64,000 bases of DNA from AWTP1-13 sp963797005 (GCA_963797005.1 CAWCOF010000023.1:1-64000), one strand, 5' to 3'. Positions 37,655 to 48,310 are shown, counted from the first letter of the stretch. Numbers and translations are program-made. The notes: generated by a model from the sequence alone, not told the origin.

Positions 37655-38558
37655 CTACAGGCACGATGCCTTCAGTCTCGAGCAGGCGCCCGGCCAAAGC
37701 ACCTCGCGCCCGGGCCCGCCAGCGATGGTTCCTGCCCGTGGCGCCTGCGCCGCGTTCCGGGGTGCCGGCGCACTGCCCCACGCGTTTTCGCGGTCCACCA
37801 TCACCAGTCCGGCCAACGCCAACGCCAACAGGCACGCGGCAAGCTTCATCGCCAGCGCGAGGCCGTGGTGCGCCGGCCGGGACTTTGCCACGCGCGCGGC
37901 GACCGGAACCTTGGGGATCCCTCTATAGGGGGCAAGACTGAGCACCGGCGCTGCCGGAATCTTGCGCGCCCCGGATGCCGGCGGCGCCCTCTCCGCGGCG
38001 CGGACCGGGTTGCAGATCGTCGCCGTCGCAACATTCATCTGCCACGGGTGCCGGGGTGCAGGCTTCGGCGTCGTGCTCGCGCGCAAGAACTTCAAAGTCA
38101 TCCATTCGGGCTGGCGCGTGCCCGGCTTCCCAGATCGACCTCGAGGCGCCCTCCGAATGCCCACGGGCAAAAGCGGTCACGCGGCCGGATGCCAGCATGG
38201 CCGCCTGCTCGATCCAGTTCTCCTTGGAGATGCGGCGGCCGAGGCCCAGCGCCTGCGACGCGCGCATCACGTCCGGCCTCGACCAGCCCGCGATCTGCGC
38301 GAAAGCGACGATGCCCAGGCTGTTGAGGCTTGCGGCCAAAGCGGTGTCGATGGTGCGGATCAGCGTCAGGTCGTCCGGGGCCGGAGGGATTTCTATAACG
38401 GGCTCGGCGGCTGAGCCGGCCGGGGCAGGCAGCGCGGGCGTCTGCGCCAGTCCGACCAGGATCTTGTCGATGTCGCTTCGCAACGCGAGCAGGCGACGCG
38501 CCAGGGCCTCGACCTCCGAACGCGGCGAGGCCACGGAGTCGTGCGCAACCTTGGTCAT
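37655..38558 (-). CDS. Helix-hairpin-helix protein with C-terminal membrane helix
   Basis: ATG 38558 begins MTKVAHDSVASPRSEVEALA. After an N-terminal helix, residues about 60-125 form a helix-hairpin-helix-like module (DLTLIRTIDTALAASLNSLG, IVAFAQIAGWSRPDVMRA, GRRISKENWIEQA). This is a type found in many alphaproteobacterial proteins, often attached to NADH dehydrogenase subunits or standing alone. With one extra base near 38115 the chain continues in the frame ending at 37655, through a proline-rich stretch and a hydrophobic helix (LAMKLAACLLALALAGLVMV). The continuation past the frameshift is inferred. Function unknown. Confidence 0.5.
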
Positions 38559-38717
38559 ACCCAACGGGCCTTCCATACCCACACTGATACAAGTCGTCTT
38601 TTAGCGGAATATGCTGACCAAGGTCTTAACGGACGTTCCAGATTCTCCTGTCAGATCAAATGCGTACGCAACGCGGCGATCGCACTTTGTCAGGCTTTTG
38701 CGAGCCCCCGCCCCAGA

Positions 38718-39494
38718 TCACTCCTCGATGATGGCCACGGCGCGGGTCCAGCCGGCGGACGCCGCTTTGATCTTCACGGGAAAGCAGGCGACCGTGAAAC
38801 CCGTCGGCGGCAGGGCTTCGAGGTTGTGCAGCTTCTCGATGTGGCAGTAGCCGATCTCGCGGCCAGACTTGTGGCCTTCCCAGATCAGCCCTGCGTTCTT
38901 CGTCTCGGCGAACCGCTTGGCCGTGTGCACGAACGGGGCATCCCACGACCAGGCGTCCGTGCCGGTGATGCGAACGCCGCGCGAGGTGAGATAGAGCGTC
39001 GCCTCGCGGCCCATGCCGCAGCCCGTGGGCACATAGTCGGGCTTCCCGTAGCGGGCGCCGGCCGAGGTGTTGACGATGACGATATCGAGGGGACGCAGCT
39101 TGTGGCCGATGCGCCCAAGCTCGGCCTCGACGTCTGCGGCGGTTGCCACATAGCCATCGGGGAAACGGCGGAAGTCGAGCTTCACGCCGGGCTGGAAGCA
39201 CCACTCCAGCGGCACCTCGTCGATGGTGATGGCGCGCTTGCCGTTGTCCATGGTGGAGGCGAAATGCCAGGGCGCATCGAGATGGGTGCCGTTGTGGGTG
39301 GAGATGTCGATGCGCTCCATCGCCCAGCCCTCGCCATCGGGCAGGTCGGGCGGCGTGAGGCCGGGGAAGAAGGTGCACACCGCCGGCGCGCTCTGCTTGT
39401 GGTCGACGTAAGTGATCCTGGGCTCGTGGCCCGGGGGATCGGAGGCGATGTCGGACTGCAGGGCCACGGAAATGTCGATGATGCGGCGGGGCAT
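38718..39494 (-). CDS. Cyclase-family (kynurenine formamidase-like) metal hydrolase
   Basis: The 258-residue protein has the diagnostic metal-binding motif HNGTHLDAPWHF near residue 67, preceded by IDISTHNG, and a second conserved stretch VIVNTSAGARYG and GTDAWSWDAP. This family includes kynurenine formamidase, isatin hydrolase and related enzymes. They hydrolyse amide bonds using Mn or Zn bound to the HxGTHxDxPxH histidines and aspartate. The substrate cannot be inferred. Start ATG 39494. No neighbours on the same strand form an obvious operon. Confidence 0.88.
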   Translation of the reverse strand: MPRRIIDISVALQSDIASDPPGHEPRITYVDHKQSAPAVCTFFPGLTPPDLPDGEGWAMERIDISTHNGTHLDAPWHFASTMDNGKRAITIDEVPLEWCFQPGVKLDFRRFPDGYVATAADVEAELGRIGHKLRPLDIVIVNTSAGARYGKPDYVPTGCGMGREATLYLTSRGVRITGTDAWSWDAPFVHTAKRFAETKNAGLIWEGHKSGREIGYCHIEKLHNLEALPPTGFTVACFPVKIKAASAGWTRAVAIIEE

Positions 39495-39933
39495 GGGCGC
39501 TCTTTCGTTGCTGGTCTGATCGAGGGCATTGAGGCGGACGCGGCAGCGGCGATCAAGCGCGGCGGCGGCAAGCCCAGCGTTTCCCTATGAATTTTCGTAG
39601 GAACTGTCCGCTGCAAATGGGCTGGAATGCATACGGCGGGCAATGCTTGTGCTTTTTCCTTGCCCTGGCTTAGACTACGTTTTTGCATAACGTCGCCGCA
39701 ATAGTGCGCAATACGCATATTTGAGATGCCCGGCATCAAGCCTTGAAGCCACGCCCTGCGAGACGGGAGCGGAGGAGCAAGCCCTAAAGCAGCCTGCCCG
39801 AACGTCGGCAACCAGGCCGACGCAATTCTCCCGCGGCCTGCCGCAGGCCCGACCAAAACGCGCAGCCGGCCATCCGGCAGGAGGAACGTGTTGTGAGCAT
39901 TGCGCCAACATTCCGTATTCAGCTCAATACGAT
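39495..39933. other. Gene-free stretch before the large unknown protein
   Basis: These 440 bases hold no convincing gene. Local A+T content is higher than in the surroundings (for example around 39,650-39,720: TTTTTGCATAACG, ATACGCATATTTGAG), so the promoter of the following gene may lie here. A strong ribosome binding site (CAGGAGGAA) at about 39,880-39,889 precedes a GTG that gives only a 16-codon frame. Confidence 0.4.
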
Positions 39934-42034
39934 ATGGTGAACAAAGAAGGTCACGAGTGTCCTCCGCCAACGTTCGGTGCACCCACTCTGGTCTGGCATC
40001 TCGGCATCTCTCCGCATGAAGAGCACGCAAAGCCGACGAGCGGGTGGCCGCGGCTCTGGCACTTGCTGAAACGGCTCTGGCACCGGCTGCGCCCCCCGGA
40101 CGAGAGCTTGGCGAAGGAGCATCCCAAGCGAGCCGAGAGATACTGCCGACCGGCAAGCATTCTATGGCGACATCAACAGGCTGCTGGAACGGCTCTACCT
40201 TCCACTGGCCACCCGCGCGTGCCGTTCAACGCCTTCAATCCCGATCATGTCCCCAAACCATGGCGGAGGCGCGAGCCCGCGAAGGGATTCCGGAAAGCTT
40301 CGTGGATGGTGGAAGGGGTGGAAGCACGGCAAGCCGTTCTGCGTGACATATCCCGAGAACCTTCGCTTCACGCTCTGGTGGCCCGACCAGATGCCTTTGG
40401 AGGCTGAACCGCGAGCCGACGCTCTGCGCATAAAGGTGCACGCGACCGCGTTCAGAGGACTACGTCACGATCAGCCTCTATCTGGATGCCGGCAAGCTCT
40501 GGAATGGCCCCGCGCTGACGCGGCACACGGCGTGCAAGGGGGCCGACGCCAGCGCGTCTTTGACGAAGTCAGGACGGTCCACGAAATCTGCGAGGCGCGG
40601 CTCGCCGGTACCAGGGAGCACGGCCGCTCGATGGAGGAAGAAGTGTCTGCCCGAGATAGGGGTTGAGCGGAGCCGACAGCGCTGCCTTGATGCGCGCGAG
40701 CCGCTTCCTCTACTGCGAGCTGTGGGACGAATTTCTCGGCGGCAGAGCGATCTGGGGCTGCCACCGCATGACGAAGACGGCAGGTCATCGGTCGGACGGG
40801 GCGCGTGTTCGCGAACTTCCGTGGTCTCGTGCTGGCAACGCCCGGTTTCGGCGACATGAGCAACCTCCGCGGTTCGGCGGGAGATGCGCCTTCCATCGCT
40901 TCGTCGGCAACGGCGGGCTCAGCGAAAAGGGGACAGCTTCGTCACGGAGCCCAACGAAGCCAATGCCGTCGTGAAGGCCTTCTGGCCGTTCATCCGACGC
41001 ATCACGCCCAATGCCGACCAGCGAGAATACATCGCCTGCGGCGTGATGGACTGGCGCGCGCTTTACATCACCGCGTTGGGTTCGGCTCGCGCCTTCACGT
41101 GGAAGGAGGAAGCCGAGGGCTCCGCGACGGAGTTGCCGGCGGGCTTCCTGCCGGAGGAGTTGATCAAGCTCCGGCGCGGCGCCGACGGCGAGGAGATCAG
41201 GCTGTTCGATTCCCAGTCCGGAAGGGCCGGCGAGGGGCCCATGCGCTACCTGGTGCTGACGAAAGGAGAGCCGCATCGGCGCCAGATCGGACGCATCCTC
41301 GACAGGATAAATGCGATGGGCAGCATGCGCCTCGTGGCGCTGCGCGATTGGACGATCATCAGGGATGCCAGCACGCAGATCCAGCTGCGCGGTCTGGAGC
41401 TCGACAGGATCATGCAGAGATGGAGTGTCGGAAGCACGAAGATCCAGCGAAGAATACGAGACCGATGGTGGCGGCCGCTCTTCCCAAAGACGGCGAAGAG
41501 ACAAGCGGGACGAAAGGCTGCAGAAGCTGGCGACGGAGGTCGAGCGCGACCTCATCTACCTGAGTGCAGCCCTGGACAACGATCGGCCACGAAGCGCGCA
41601 ACGGCTTTCATTTCCGCATCAACAGGTCCCGCTTCTACGCGGCGGAATTCGAGAGCCTGTTGGCAACGCTGCGGATCGGGCACATCGATACATGGGTCGC
41701 CTACGACCAGTTCGTCACTCGCGGGCTCAAGCCGGCGTTCGACTTCATCAACGGCGTTGGTCGACGGTTGGTTGGCTTGAGGACGCGCCTGCAATCGGTG
41801 CTAGAGGGCATCGAGACGAGCGCGCTCGTCATTCAGACGTCGGCGACGCGCTCCAATACGGCGCAGCTGCGGCGCGTCGCAGCTCGGTTTCGACTGCAGA
41901 ACGTTCTCATCGTTGGTATCGGTGCCCTGGTGAGCTACAGCCCGGAAAGCGCGACTTGGACGAACGTGCTGTCGGAGGCTCAATCGTGGCTGATCTGGCT
42001 GCGCGAGCTTGCTTGCGTCCACGTGGGGTTGTAG
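39934..42034 (+). CDS. Large unrecognised protein, several frameshifts, membrane-like C-terminus
   Basis: No known family recognised. ATG 39934 begins MVNKEGHECPPPTFGAPTLV. Pieces from all three plus frames form a continuous ~690-residue protein: KRLWHRLRPPDESLAKEHPK, KPFCVTYPENLRFTLWWPD, IKVHATAFEDYVTISLYLDA, FLYCELWDEFLGG, EANAVVKAFWPFIRRI, GVMDWRALYITALGSAR, then a helical region ending LRIGHIDTWVAYDQFVTRGL, RLQSVLEGIETSALVIQTSA and a hydrophobic stretch LIVGIGALVSY. Four or more frame changes occur (near 40160, 40460, 40680, 40900 and 41440-41580). The paired helices before the last hydrophobic segment recall CorA-like membrane proteins, by inference. Gene content around it gives no clue. 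Confidence 0.55.
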
Positions 42035-42207
42035 CGGACTTGAGATCGCCCCCGCTTGCTCGATGCGGAAATTGCGCACTCGACGTGCCACGCGCCCTGC
42101 CGCGCGGCCGCCGTCAGTCGGCCCAGCACGGCGAGCCTGAACCACGATCCGACCTGGCCGCCGACACACCCGCTCTTGTGGAATTGTGACGGCGGGCTAA
42201 CATTGGC

Positions 42208-42621
42208 GTGACACGTCCAGCCAGGGAGGCGCCCTTGAGCGAAGTCGAGCCGATACAGCCGAGCCCGCGCGGTGGCGCGGGCTACGCCGGCAGCAGCGCG
42301 CTTGTCAATTCGTCTCATCCCGCCGCAACCGTCTTCACGCGTGCGGAGCTCAACCAGATCCTCGACCTCTACGGCCGCAAGGTCGCCGCCGGCGAATGGC
42401 GCGACTACGCCATGGACTTCGGGCGCGACAAGGCGGTGTTCTCGGTGTTCCGCCGCGCCAGCGAGGTTCCCCTCTACCGCATCGAAAAACAGCCCAAGCT
42501 GGCGCGGCGCCAGGGCGCCTACGCGGTGGTGACCGCGACCGGGCTGATCCTCAAGCGCGGCAACGACCTGAAGCGCGTGCTCGGCGTGCTGCAGCCGAAG
42601 GTGCGGCTAGAGGTGGTCTGA
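42208..42621 (+). CDS. DUF2794 domain protein
   Basis: The 137-residue protein matches the alphaproteobacteria-specific DUF2794 family: FTRAELNQILDLYGRKVAAG, EWRDYAMDFGRDKAVFSVFR, PLYRIEKQPKLARRQGAYAV and the end GNDLKRVLGVLQPKVRLEVV. Function unknown; most alphaproteobacteria carry one copy. The first ~30 residues before the domain are poorly conserved-looking, so a TTG at 42235 could be the real start. It converges with the GNAT gene. Confidence 0.85.
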   Translation: MTRPAREAPLSEVEPIQPSPRGGAGYAGSSALVNSSHPAATVFTRAELNQILDLYGRKVAAGEWRDYAMDFGRDKAVFSVFRRASEVPLYRIEKQPKLARRQGAYAVVTATGLILKRGNDLKRVLGVLQPKVRLEVV

Positions 42622-42625
42622 CAAT

Positions 42626-43171
42626 TCATTCGGCAGGGCGGGTCTCGGCCGGGGGCGCGGTATCGCCCTCGCCCAGCGGCAGCTCCATGATGACGCTGTC
42701 GAGCCAGCGGCCGAACTTGTAGCCCACCGAGTGGATCGTGCCGCAGAAGGTGAAGCCCAGATTGCGGTGCAGCGTGATGGAGGCGTACTGGCGCGAGTCG
42801 CCGACGATGGCGATCATCAGCCGGAAGCCCTGCGCCGTGCACGTGTCGATCAGCGTGCGCAACAGGGCACGGCCGATGCCTTTGCCCTGCATGTCGGGGG
42901 CGATGTAGACGGAATTCTCGACCGTGAAGCGGTAGGCCGGACGCGTGCGGTAGGCGTTGGCGTAGGCGTAGCCGGCGACGCGGCCGTCGACCTCGGCGAC
43001 GAAGTAGGGATAGCCGGCCTCGGTGATGGCCTTGAAGCGGCGCAGCATCTCGGCCTCGTCCGGCGGCACGAGCTCGAAGGTCGCGGTGCCGGTGAGGACG
43101 GCCGGGCCGTAGACGGCGGTAATGCCGGGGATGTCGGCTTCCGTGGCGCGGCGTACGGTTGGCGTGCCCAT
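42626..43171 (-). CDS. GNAT acetyltransferase, phosphinothricin acetyltransferase-like
   Basis: ATG 43171 gives 181 residues: MGTPTVRRATEADIPGITAV, then TFELVPPDEAEM, YFVAEVDGRVAGYAYANAYR, and the acetyl-CoA loop APDMQGKGIGRALLRTLID, followed by GDSRQYASITLHRNLGF and VGYKFGRWLDSVIMEL. This is the PAT/Bar-like subgroup of GNAT enzymes, which acetylate the amino group of small molecules such as phosphinothricin or methionine sulfone. The start lies four bases after the hyuB stop, so it is the third gene of the hyuA-hyuB operon. A longer frame to 43330 overlaps hyuB and is not used. Confidence 0.87.
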   Translation of the reverse strand: MGTPTVRRATEADIPGITAVYGPAVLTGTATFELVPPDEAEMLRRFKAITEAGYPYFVAEVDGRVAGYAYANAYRTRPAYRFTVENSVYIAPDMQGKGIGRALLRTLIDTCTAQGFRLMIAIVGDSRQYASITLHRNLGFTFCGTIHSVGYKFGRWLDSVIMELPLGEGDTAPPAETRPAE

Positions 43172-43175
43172 GGGC

Positions 43176-44793
43176 CTACTCCGCAACGCGCTCCTCGCGG
43201 CGGTCGCGATCGATGGCGGCGGCGTCGCGGCTTGCCGGATCGCCCAGCCCGCCGCCGCCCGGCGTCTTGACCACCAGGCGCTGGCCGGGCCGCACCCATT
43301 GCGTGCCCTTGCCGGCAAGCTTTGGCCCATCCTTGATCGCGACCACGCCGGCCGCGCCCGGCTTGCCGCCGTGGCGTCCGCGCGGCGGGAAGTCGATGCG
43401 GTCGAAGGCGGCGAGCAGCTCGAAGGGCTCGGCGATGCCGCTCTCGATCTCGATCTCCTGGCCGAGGCCGCCGCGTGTCTTGCCCTCGCCGCCCGAGCCG
43501 GGGCGCAGCTCCTTGCGCCAGAAGATCAGCGGCGTGATGGCCTCGGCGATCTCGACCGGCGTGCCCTTGACGCCCGACGGATAGGCGGTGGCGGAGAGGC
43601 CGTCGGCATGGGGCCGCGCGCCGGTGCCGCCGTTGGAGGTGATCGCCATGGAGAAGCCGTAGTTGCCGCCCGAGCCGCCCCGCACCGAGCCGCGCACGAT
43701 GATGTTCCACAGGCACGAGGTGCCCTCCGCCGGGATGCGGTCGGGGATGGCCTGGGCGAGGCAGCCGAACACCACGTCGGGCAGCATCTGGCCGATGATG
43801 TGGCGGATGCAGACGGCGGCGGGCTTGGGCGCGTTGAGGATCGAGCCCTCGGGCGCCGACACCGTGAGGGGCTCGAGGGAGCCGGCGTTGTTGGGGATGT
43901 GCTTGGCGACGATGCAGCCGAGGCCGAACACGGTGTAGGCGGTGGTGTAGGCGAGCGGCACGTTGATGCCGCGCCGCGCCGCAGGGTCCGTGCCGGTGTA
44001 GTCGACGTGGATGCCGTCGTCGCCGATGGTGACGGTGGCGCGCAAGCGTGATCGGGCCCTCGAAGCCGTCGGTGGTCATGGCGTTCGACCAGGTGCCCTT
44101 GGGCAGCTTGGCGATCTCGGCCAGCACGGCGGCGCGGCTCTTGTCGCAGATGTGGTCGGCGAGCGCGTCGAGGTCGTCGAGCTTGAACTCCTCCATCATC
44201 TCGACCAGCCGCCGGCAGCCGACGTCGTTGCAGGCGGCGAGCGAGTAGACGTCGCCCACGGTGTCGATCGGGAGCCGCGTGTTGGCGCGGATCATGGCCA
44301 TCAGGGTCTCGTTGACCTTGCCCTGCTCGAGCACCTTGAGGAAGGGGATGTAGAGCCCCTCCATGAACACGTCGGTGCCGTCGGGGCCGAAGCCGATGCC
44401 GCCGATGTCCATCAGGTGCGAGGTGCAGGAGAAGAGGCCGACGAGCTTGCCCTTGTGGAAGCAGGGCGTGGTGATGACGAAGTCGTTCAGGTGCCCCGTG
44501 CCCATCCAGGGGTCGTTGGTGATGTAGGCGTCGCCCGGTTTCATGCTTTCCAGGCCGAAGTGGCGGATGAAGTGCTTGACCGACTCGGCCATGGAGTTGA
44601 CGTGGCCGGGCGTGCCGGTGACGGCCTGGGCGAGCATGCGGCCCTGGCGATCGAACACGCCGGCGGAGAGGTCGCCCGCCTCGCGCACGATCGAGGAGAA
44701 GGCGGTGCGCAGCAGCGTCTGCGCCTGCTCCTCGACCACGGCGATCAGCCGGTTCCACATGATCTGCAGGGCGATGTCGGAGATGGGCTTCAT
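43176..44793 (-). CDS. Hydantoinase B / oxoprolinase family subunit
   Basis: ATG 44793 opens MKPISDIALQIMWNRLIAVV. Conserved parts are TAFSSIVREAGDLSAGVFDR, GTPGHVNSMAESVKHFIRHF, DAYITNDPWMGTGHLNDFVI, YTGTDPAARRGINVPLAYTT, and DRIDFPPRGRHGG with GQRLVVKTPGGGGLGDP at the end. About 539 residues. HyuB pairs with HyuA for ATP-dependent opening of hydantoin or 5-oxoproline-type rings, or in related carboxylases. An extra base near 44045 splits the gene. It lies 44 bases after hyuA and just before the GNAT gene on the same strand. Confidence 0.87.
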
Positions 44794-44829
44794 GTGACCT
44801 GCTGGGGCTTGCTCTGCGTATGCATCTGC

Positions 44830-44887
44830 CCCTCAGCCTAACCCTCTCCCCGTTCGCGCCGAAGTGGCCCGACGGGGAGAGGGGATT
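44830..44887. repeat. Palindromic repeat at the 3' end of hyuA
   Basis: CCTAACCCTCTCCCCGTTCG and the downstream CGACGGGGAGAGGGG pair as a hairpin. It covers the last ~17 codons of hyuA and the gap to hyuB. Related motifs occur at 51,815, 54,000, 54,085 and 57,010. Confidence 0.6.
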
Positions 44888-46968
44888 TGGCGGTGAGGAC
44901 CAGGGCGGCGGCGGAGTCGACGGCGGCGTCGAAGGTGGGGGAGACGTAGGTGGAGGTGCCTTCCTCGACGATGAGGGCGGGGCCGGCCAGGGTGGCGCCG
45001 GGGGCGAGGCTGCGCGCGGTCGTACATGGGCACGGCGATGCGGCGGCCGAGCTTGGCGTCGAATACCTGGCGCTCGCCGATGGGCTTCGGCGCGGGGGCC
45101 GGCTTGGCGGGCGCGAGGCGGCGCGGGGCGTCGGTCTCGGTGGTGGCCAGCACGATCCAGCTCATGATCTCGATGGCGGCGCCTGGGATGTGGCGCTCGA
45201 ACTGGCGCGTGTATTCGGCCTCGAAGTCGGCCCGGAAGGTTGCCGCGTCGGCGGCGGCCAGCGCGCGGTCGGGCAGGGTCACCGAGATCTCGTGGCCCTG
45301 GCCGACGTAGCGCACGAAGGCCGACCGCTTCACCGAGACCGGCCGCTCGCCCGCCGCGGCGCGCGCGTGCGAGGCCGCCTCGCGCTCCATCTCCGCGATC
45401 AGCGCGTTGGCGGCGTCGGCATCGAATTGATCGAGCCGCATGTAGCGCGAGCGGGCAAGCTCATAGGCCGCGGGCGCGGCGAGGAAGCCGATGGCCGAGC
45501 CGACGCCGGCGTCGGGCGGCACGATGATGCGGGCGATGCCGAGCTTCTCGGCGATCCGGCTGGCGTGCAGAGGCGCCGCGCCGCCGAAGGCCACCAGCGT
45601 GCGTTCCGCCGTCGCCATGCCGCGCTCGATGGCATGCACGCGGGCGGCGTTGGCCATGTTCTCGTCGACGATCTCGGCGACGCCGACGGCGGCCTGCTCC
45701 GCGCTCATGCCCTTGATCCTGGCGGCGATGGCCGAGGCGAGCGCGGCCTCGGCCTTGTCGGGATGGATGGCGATCTTGCCGCCGGCGAAGCGGGCGGGGT
45801 CGATCTTGCCGATGGCGAGGTCGGCGTCGGTGACGGTGGGCTCGGTGCCGCCGCGCCCGTAGCAGGCGGGGCCGGGCTCGGCGCCGGCGCTGTCGGGCCC
45901 GACGAGGATGCGGCCGAGCGCATCGACGCGCGCGATCGAACCGCCGCCGGCGCCGATCTCCACCATCTCGATGACGGGGATGCGCACGGGCAGCCCGCTG
46001 CCCTTCTTGAAGCGCGACTGGCGGTCGATCTCGAAGGTGCGGCCCTTGAGCGGCTCGCCGTCGTCGATCAGGCAGATCTTGGCGGTGGTGCCCCCCATGT
46101 CGAAGGAGAGCACGCGGGTCTCGCCGCGCTCCAGCGCGATGCGCCCGGCGAGGATGGCGCCGCCGGCGGGGCCCGACTCCACGAGCCGCACCGGCATGGC
46201 GACGGCCGTGTCGAGGCTGGCGAGGCTGCCGCCCGAGGTCATGAGGTGGATCGGCTGGCGGTAGCCGAGGCCGGCAAGCGCCTTCTCGAGCCGCAGCAGG
46301 TAGCTCGACATGAGGGGCTGCACGTAGGCATTGGCGATGGCCGTCGAGGTGCGCTCGTACTCCCGCGCCTCGGGGCACACCCGCGATGAGAGCGTGACGC
46401 TGATACCGGGACACGCCTCGGCCAGGATCTCGCCGATGCGGATCTCATGCGCGGGGTTGGCGTAGGAATGGATGAGGGCGACGGCGACGGCCTCGATGTC
46501 GAGGGGGGCGAGCCTGGCGGCGACCGCGCGCACGGCGGCCTCGTCGAGCGCAAGCCGCACGGCGCCGTGCACGTCCAGGCGCTCCGGCACCGTGAATCTG
46601 AGCTCGCGCGACACCAGCGGCGCGGTCTTGACGATGTTGATGTCGTACTGGTCGAAGCGGCTCTCGTCCGCGATCTCGATCACGTCGCGGAAGCCTTGCG
46701 TGGCGATCAGCGCGGTCCTGGCGCCCTTGCGCTCGATGATGGCGTTGGTGGCAAGCGTGGTGCCGTGCACGAACACGCCGATATCGGCAAAGCCGAGGCC
46801 GGCGCGGGCGAGCAGGTCGCGCGCGCCCTGGATGACCGCTTCCTCCGGCGCCCTGGGCGTGGTGAGCACCTTGGCGACGAAGCGCTGCTCGCCGGCCAGG
46901 AGCACGAGGTCGGTGAAGGTGCCGCCGATGTCGGCCGCCAGCCGCGCCCCCTTATGCCTCTTGCTCAT
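44838..46968 (-). CDS. Hydantoinase A / oxoprolinase family subunit
   Basis: ATG 46968 begins MSKRHKGARLAADIGGTFTD, the actin-like ATP-binding start of HyuA. Other hallmarks: FVHGTTLATNAIIERKGART, TSGGSLASLDTA, SGPAGGAILAGRIA, LSFDMGGTTAKICLIDDGEP, GAGGGSIARVD and FGGAAPLHASRIAEKLGI. About 710 residues is normal. An extra base near 45012 breaks the frame; the corrected end reads ATLAGP...VLTAKSPLPVG...RGEG and stops at 44838, inside a dispersed palindromic repeat. With hyuB and a GNAT gene it forms a three-gene operon likely used for a cyclic amide or related nitrogen compound. Confidence 0.88.
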
Positions 46969-47021
46969 GCCTCAGCCGCCTGTCCGTTGGCGTTGGCCTG
47001 TGAGGCGAGCGCCGACCGGGT

Positions 47022-47160
47022 CCCCCCTCCCGTCCATGCGGAGCATGGCTTAGCATGGCTTCGCCATGACACGGGGAGGGGCTAGGGGTGGGGTGAAGCC
47101 GCGAGCGCGCCCAAGCATCTTTACCCCCACCCCCGTCCCCTCCCCGCAAGGGGGAGGGGA
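47022..47160. repeat. Dispersed palindromic repeat, inverted copy
   Basis: This matches 33293-33426 in reverse: a ~42-base arm around TTGCGGGGAGGGG differs at only one or two positions. The opposite arm (GGGGAGGGGCTAGGGGTGGGG) is also shared. It lies in the 255-base gap between hyuA and the following VOC gene. Confidence 0.7.
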
Positions 47161-47223
47161 GCCAATGCGGCTCGCGTTCGATTGGACCTTCAACGAAGTT
47201 GGACACTGCCCCGCCTCACTCAC

Positions 47224-48108
47224 TCAGGCGCCGGTGGCGGGGAGCGACCAGGAGAGCTCCTCGTAACCCGGCGCGAAGATGCGGTTGGTGTGCTCGGGGT
47301 TGCGGGAGACCAGCGGCCGCGCATAGAGCGGGTGGCGCATGCTGCGCACCTCGTGCTCGATGGTGAAGAGCACCTTGCCCGTGTCGAGGTCGAGGATGTC
47401 CTGGAAGCGGTACTGATGCTGGTCGCTCTCCTCGGTGATCAGCCCGCGCTCCAGGAGCCGGCGATAGGGGCCGGAGAAGTCGGCGAGATAGACGGCGACG
47501 TGATGCCCGTCGAAGGCAGGCGCGGCGGCGGCCGTGTCGGTCTCGCGGAAGAGGAGGTCCTGGCCGGCGCCGACGGAGACGCGGGCGTGGCGGCCTTCCC
47601 CTTCGTCGGCGATCCGGGCCATGGTGCCGACGATCTTGCGGTAGAACTCGACGATGCCGTCAGCGGCCCCGCGCGGCACGTCGAAGGCGACGTAGGGCAT
47701 GCCGAGCTGCATGGTGCCGAAGCGCCGGCCGGGCGCGTAGCAGCGGATGCGGTTGCCCCAGGGGCAGGTCGTCTCGACGTAGTCGTTGTGCTCCTTGAAG
47801 GCGAAGCGGGTGCCTTCGAGCGGCTTTCTGACGGCGGCGAGGCGGCGGACCAGCGCCTCGCGGTTGGGGATCACCAGCCCCGTGTGGCCGCGCAGCACTT
47901 GGGCCTGTCCGGTGGGGAGATGGAACTGGCTGCGGCCGACGTTGACCCACATGTTGCCGACGCCGGTCATCAGGAAGGGATCGCGCGTCAGGCCGAGGCC
48001 GGAGACGTAGAACAGCGTGGCGAGCTGCTGGTCGGGGATGCGGGTGTTGACGTGCTCGAGGCAAACGACGTTGCCGACGTCCTCGATGCTGCGGTCGTAC
48101 TGGGTCAA
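47224..48108 (-). CDS. VOC-superfamily protein, 294 residues
   Basis: The protein contains VCLEHVNTRIPDQQLATLFY and GLGLTRDPFLMTGVGNMWVN, then FHLPTGQAQVLRGHTGLVIP (first VOC half), and later LGMPYVAFDVPRGAADGIVE and FDGHHVAVYLADFSGPYRRL with FTIEHEVRSMRHPLYARPLV (second half). The His and Glu positions for a metal site appear present (HVN, HHVAVY, IEHE). It resembles two-module dioxygenase-like proteins of unknown substrate. It lies upstream of hyuA on the same strand but 255 bases away with a repeat between, so a shared transcript is uncertain. Confidence 0.78.
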   Translation of the reverse strand: MTQYDRSIEDVGNVVCLEHVNTRIPDQQLATLFYVSGLGLTRDPFLMTGVGNMWVNVGRSQFHLPTGQAQVLRGHTGLVIPNREALVRRLAAVRKPLEGTRFAFKEHNDYVETTCPWGNRIRCYAPGRRFGTMQLGMPYVAFDVPRGAADGIVEFYRKIVGTMARIADEGEGRHARVSVGAGQDLLFRETDTAAAAPAFDGHHVAVYLADFSGPYRRLLERGLITEESDQHQYRFQDILDLDTGKVLFTIEHEVRSMRHPLYARPLVSRNPEHTNRIFAPGYEELSWSLPATGA

Positions 48109-48145
48109 GGGTGGCGGTCCTTCGGAGGGGCTGCGGGCCCGATAC

Positions 48146-48310
48146 TAGAGCAGGATCGCTTCGGATGGAATTGCCTTGCCTCGATCGCGACGTCTCGGCC
48201 GAAGCGTGAATCCTGCTCTATCCAATATGTTGAGAGCAAGATTTACGTTCCATGATCGAAGCCAAGCGCTTCGATCAGAAACGATCTTGCTCGGGCAATC
48301 CCGCTGGGGA
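48146..48310. repeat. Two tandem palindromes
   Basis: First: TAGAGCAGGATCGCTTCGG (about 48148) pairs with CCGAAGCGTGAATCCTGCTC (about 48201-48221). Second: GAGCAAGAT (about 48236) pairs with ATCTTGCTC (about 48287-48295), with an inner ATCGAAGC/GCTTCGAT arm. Elements of this look recur in intergenic regions of alphaproteobacteria. They fill part of the 435-base gap 48109-48543. Confidence 0.65.

Noticed and set aside
44950..46389. 479-codon plus-strand frame opposite hyuA
   Set aside because: Low-complexity Gly/Arg/Ala/Asp composition with no domain; hyuA on the other strand is certain.
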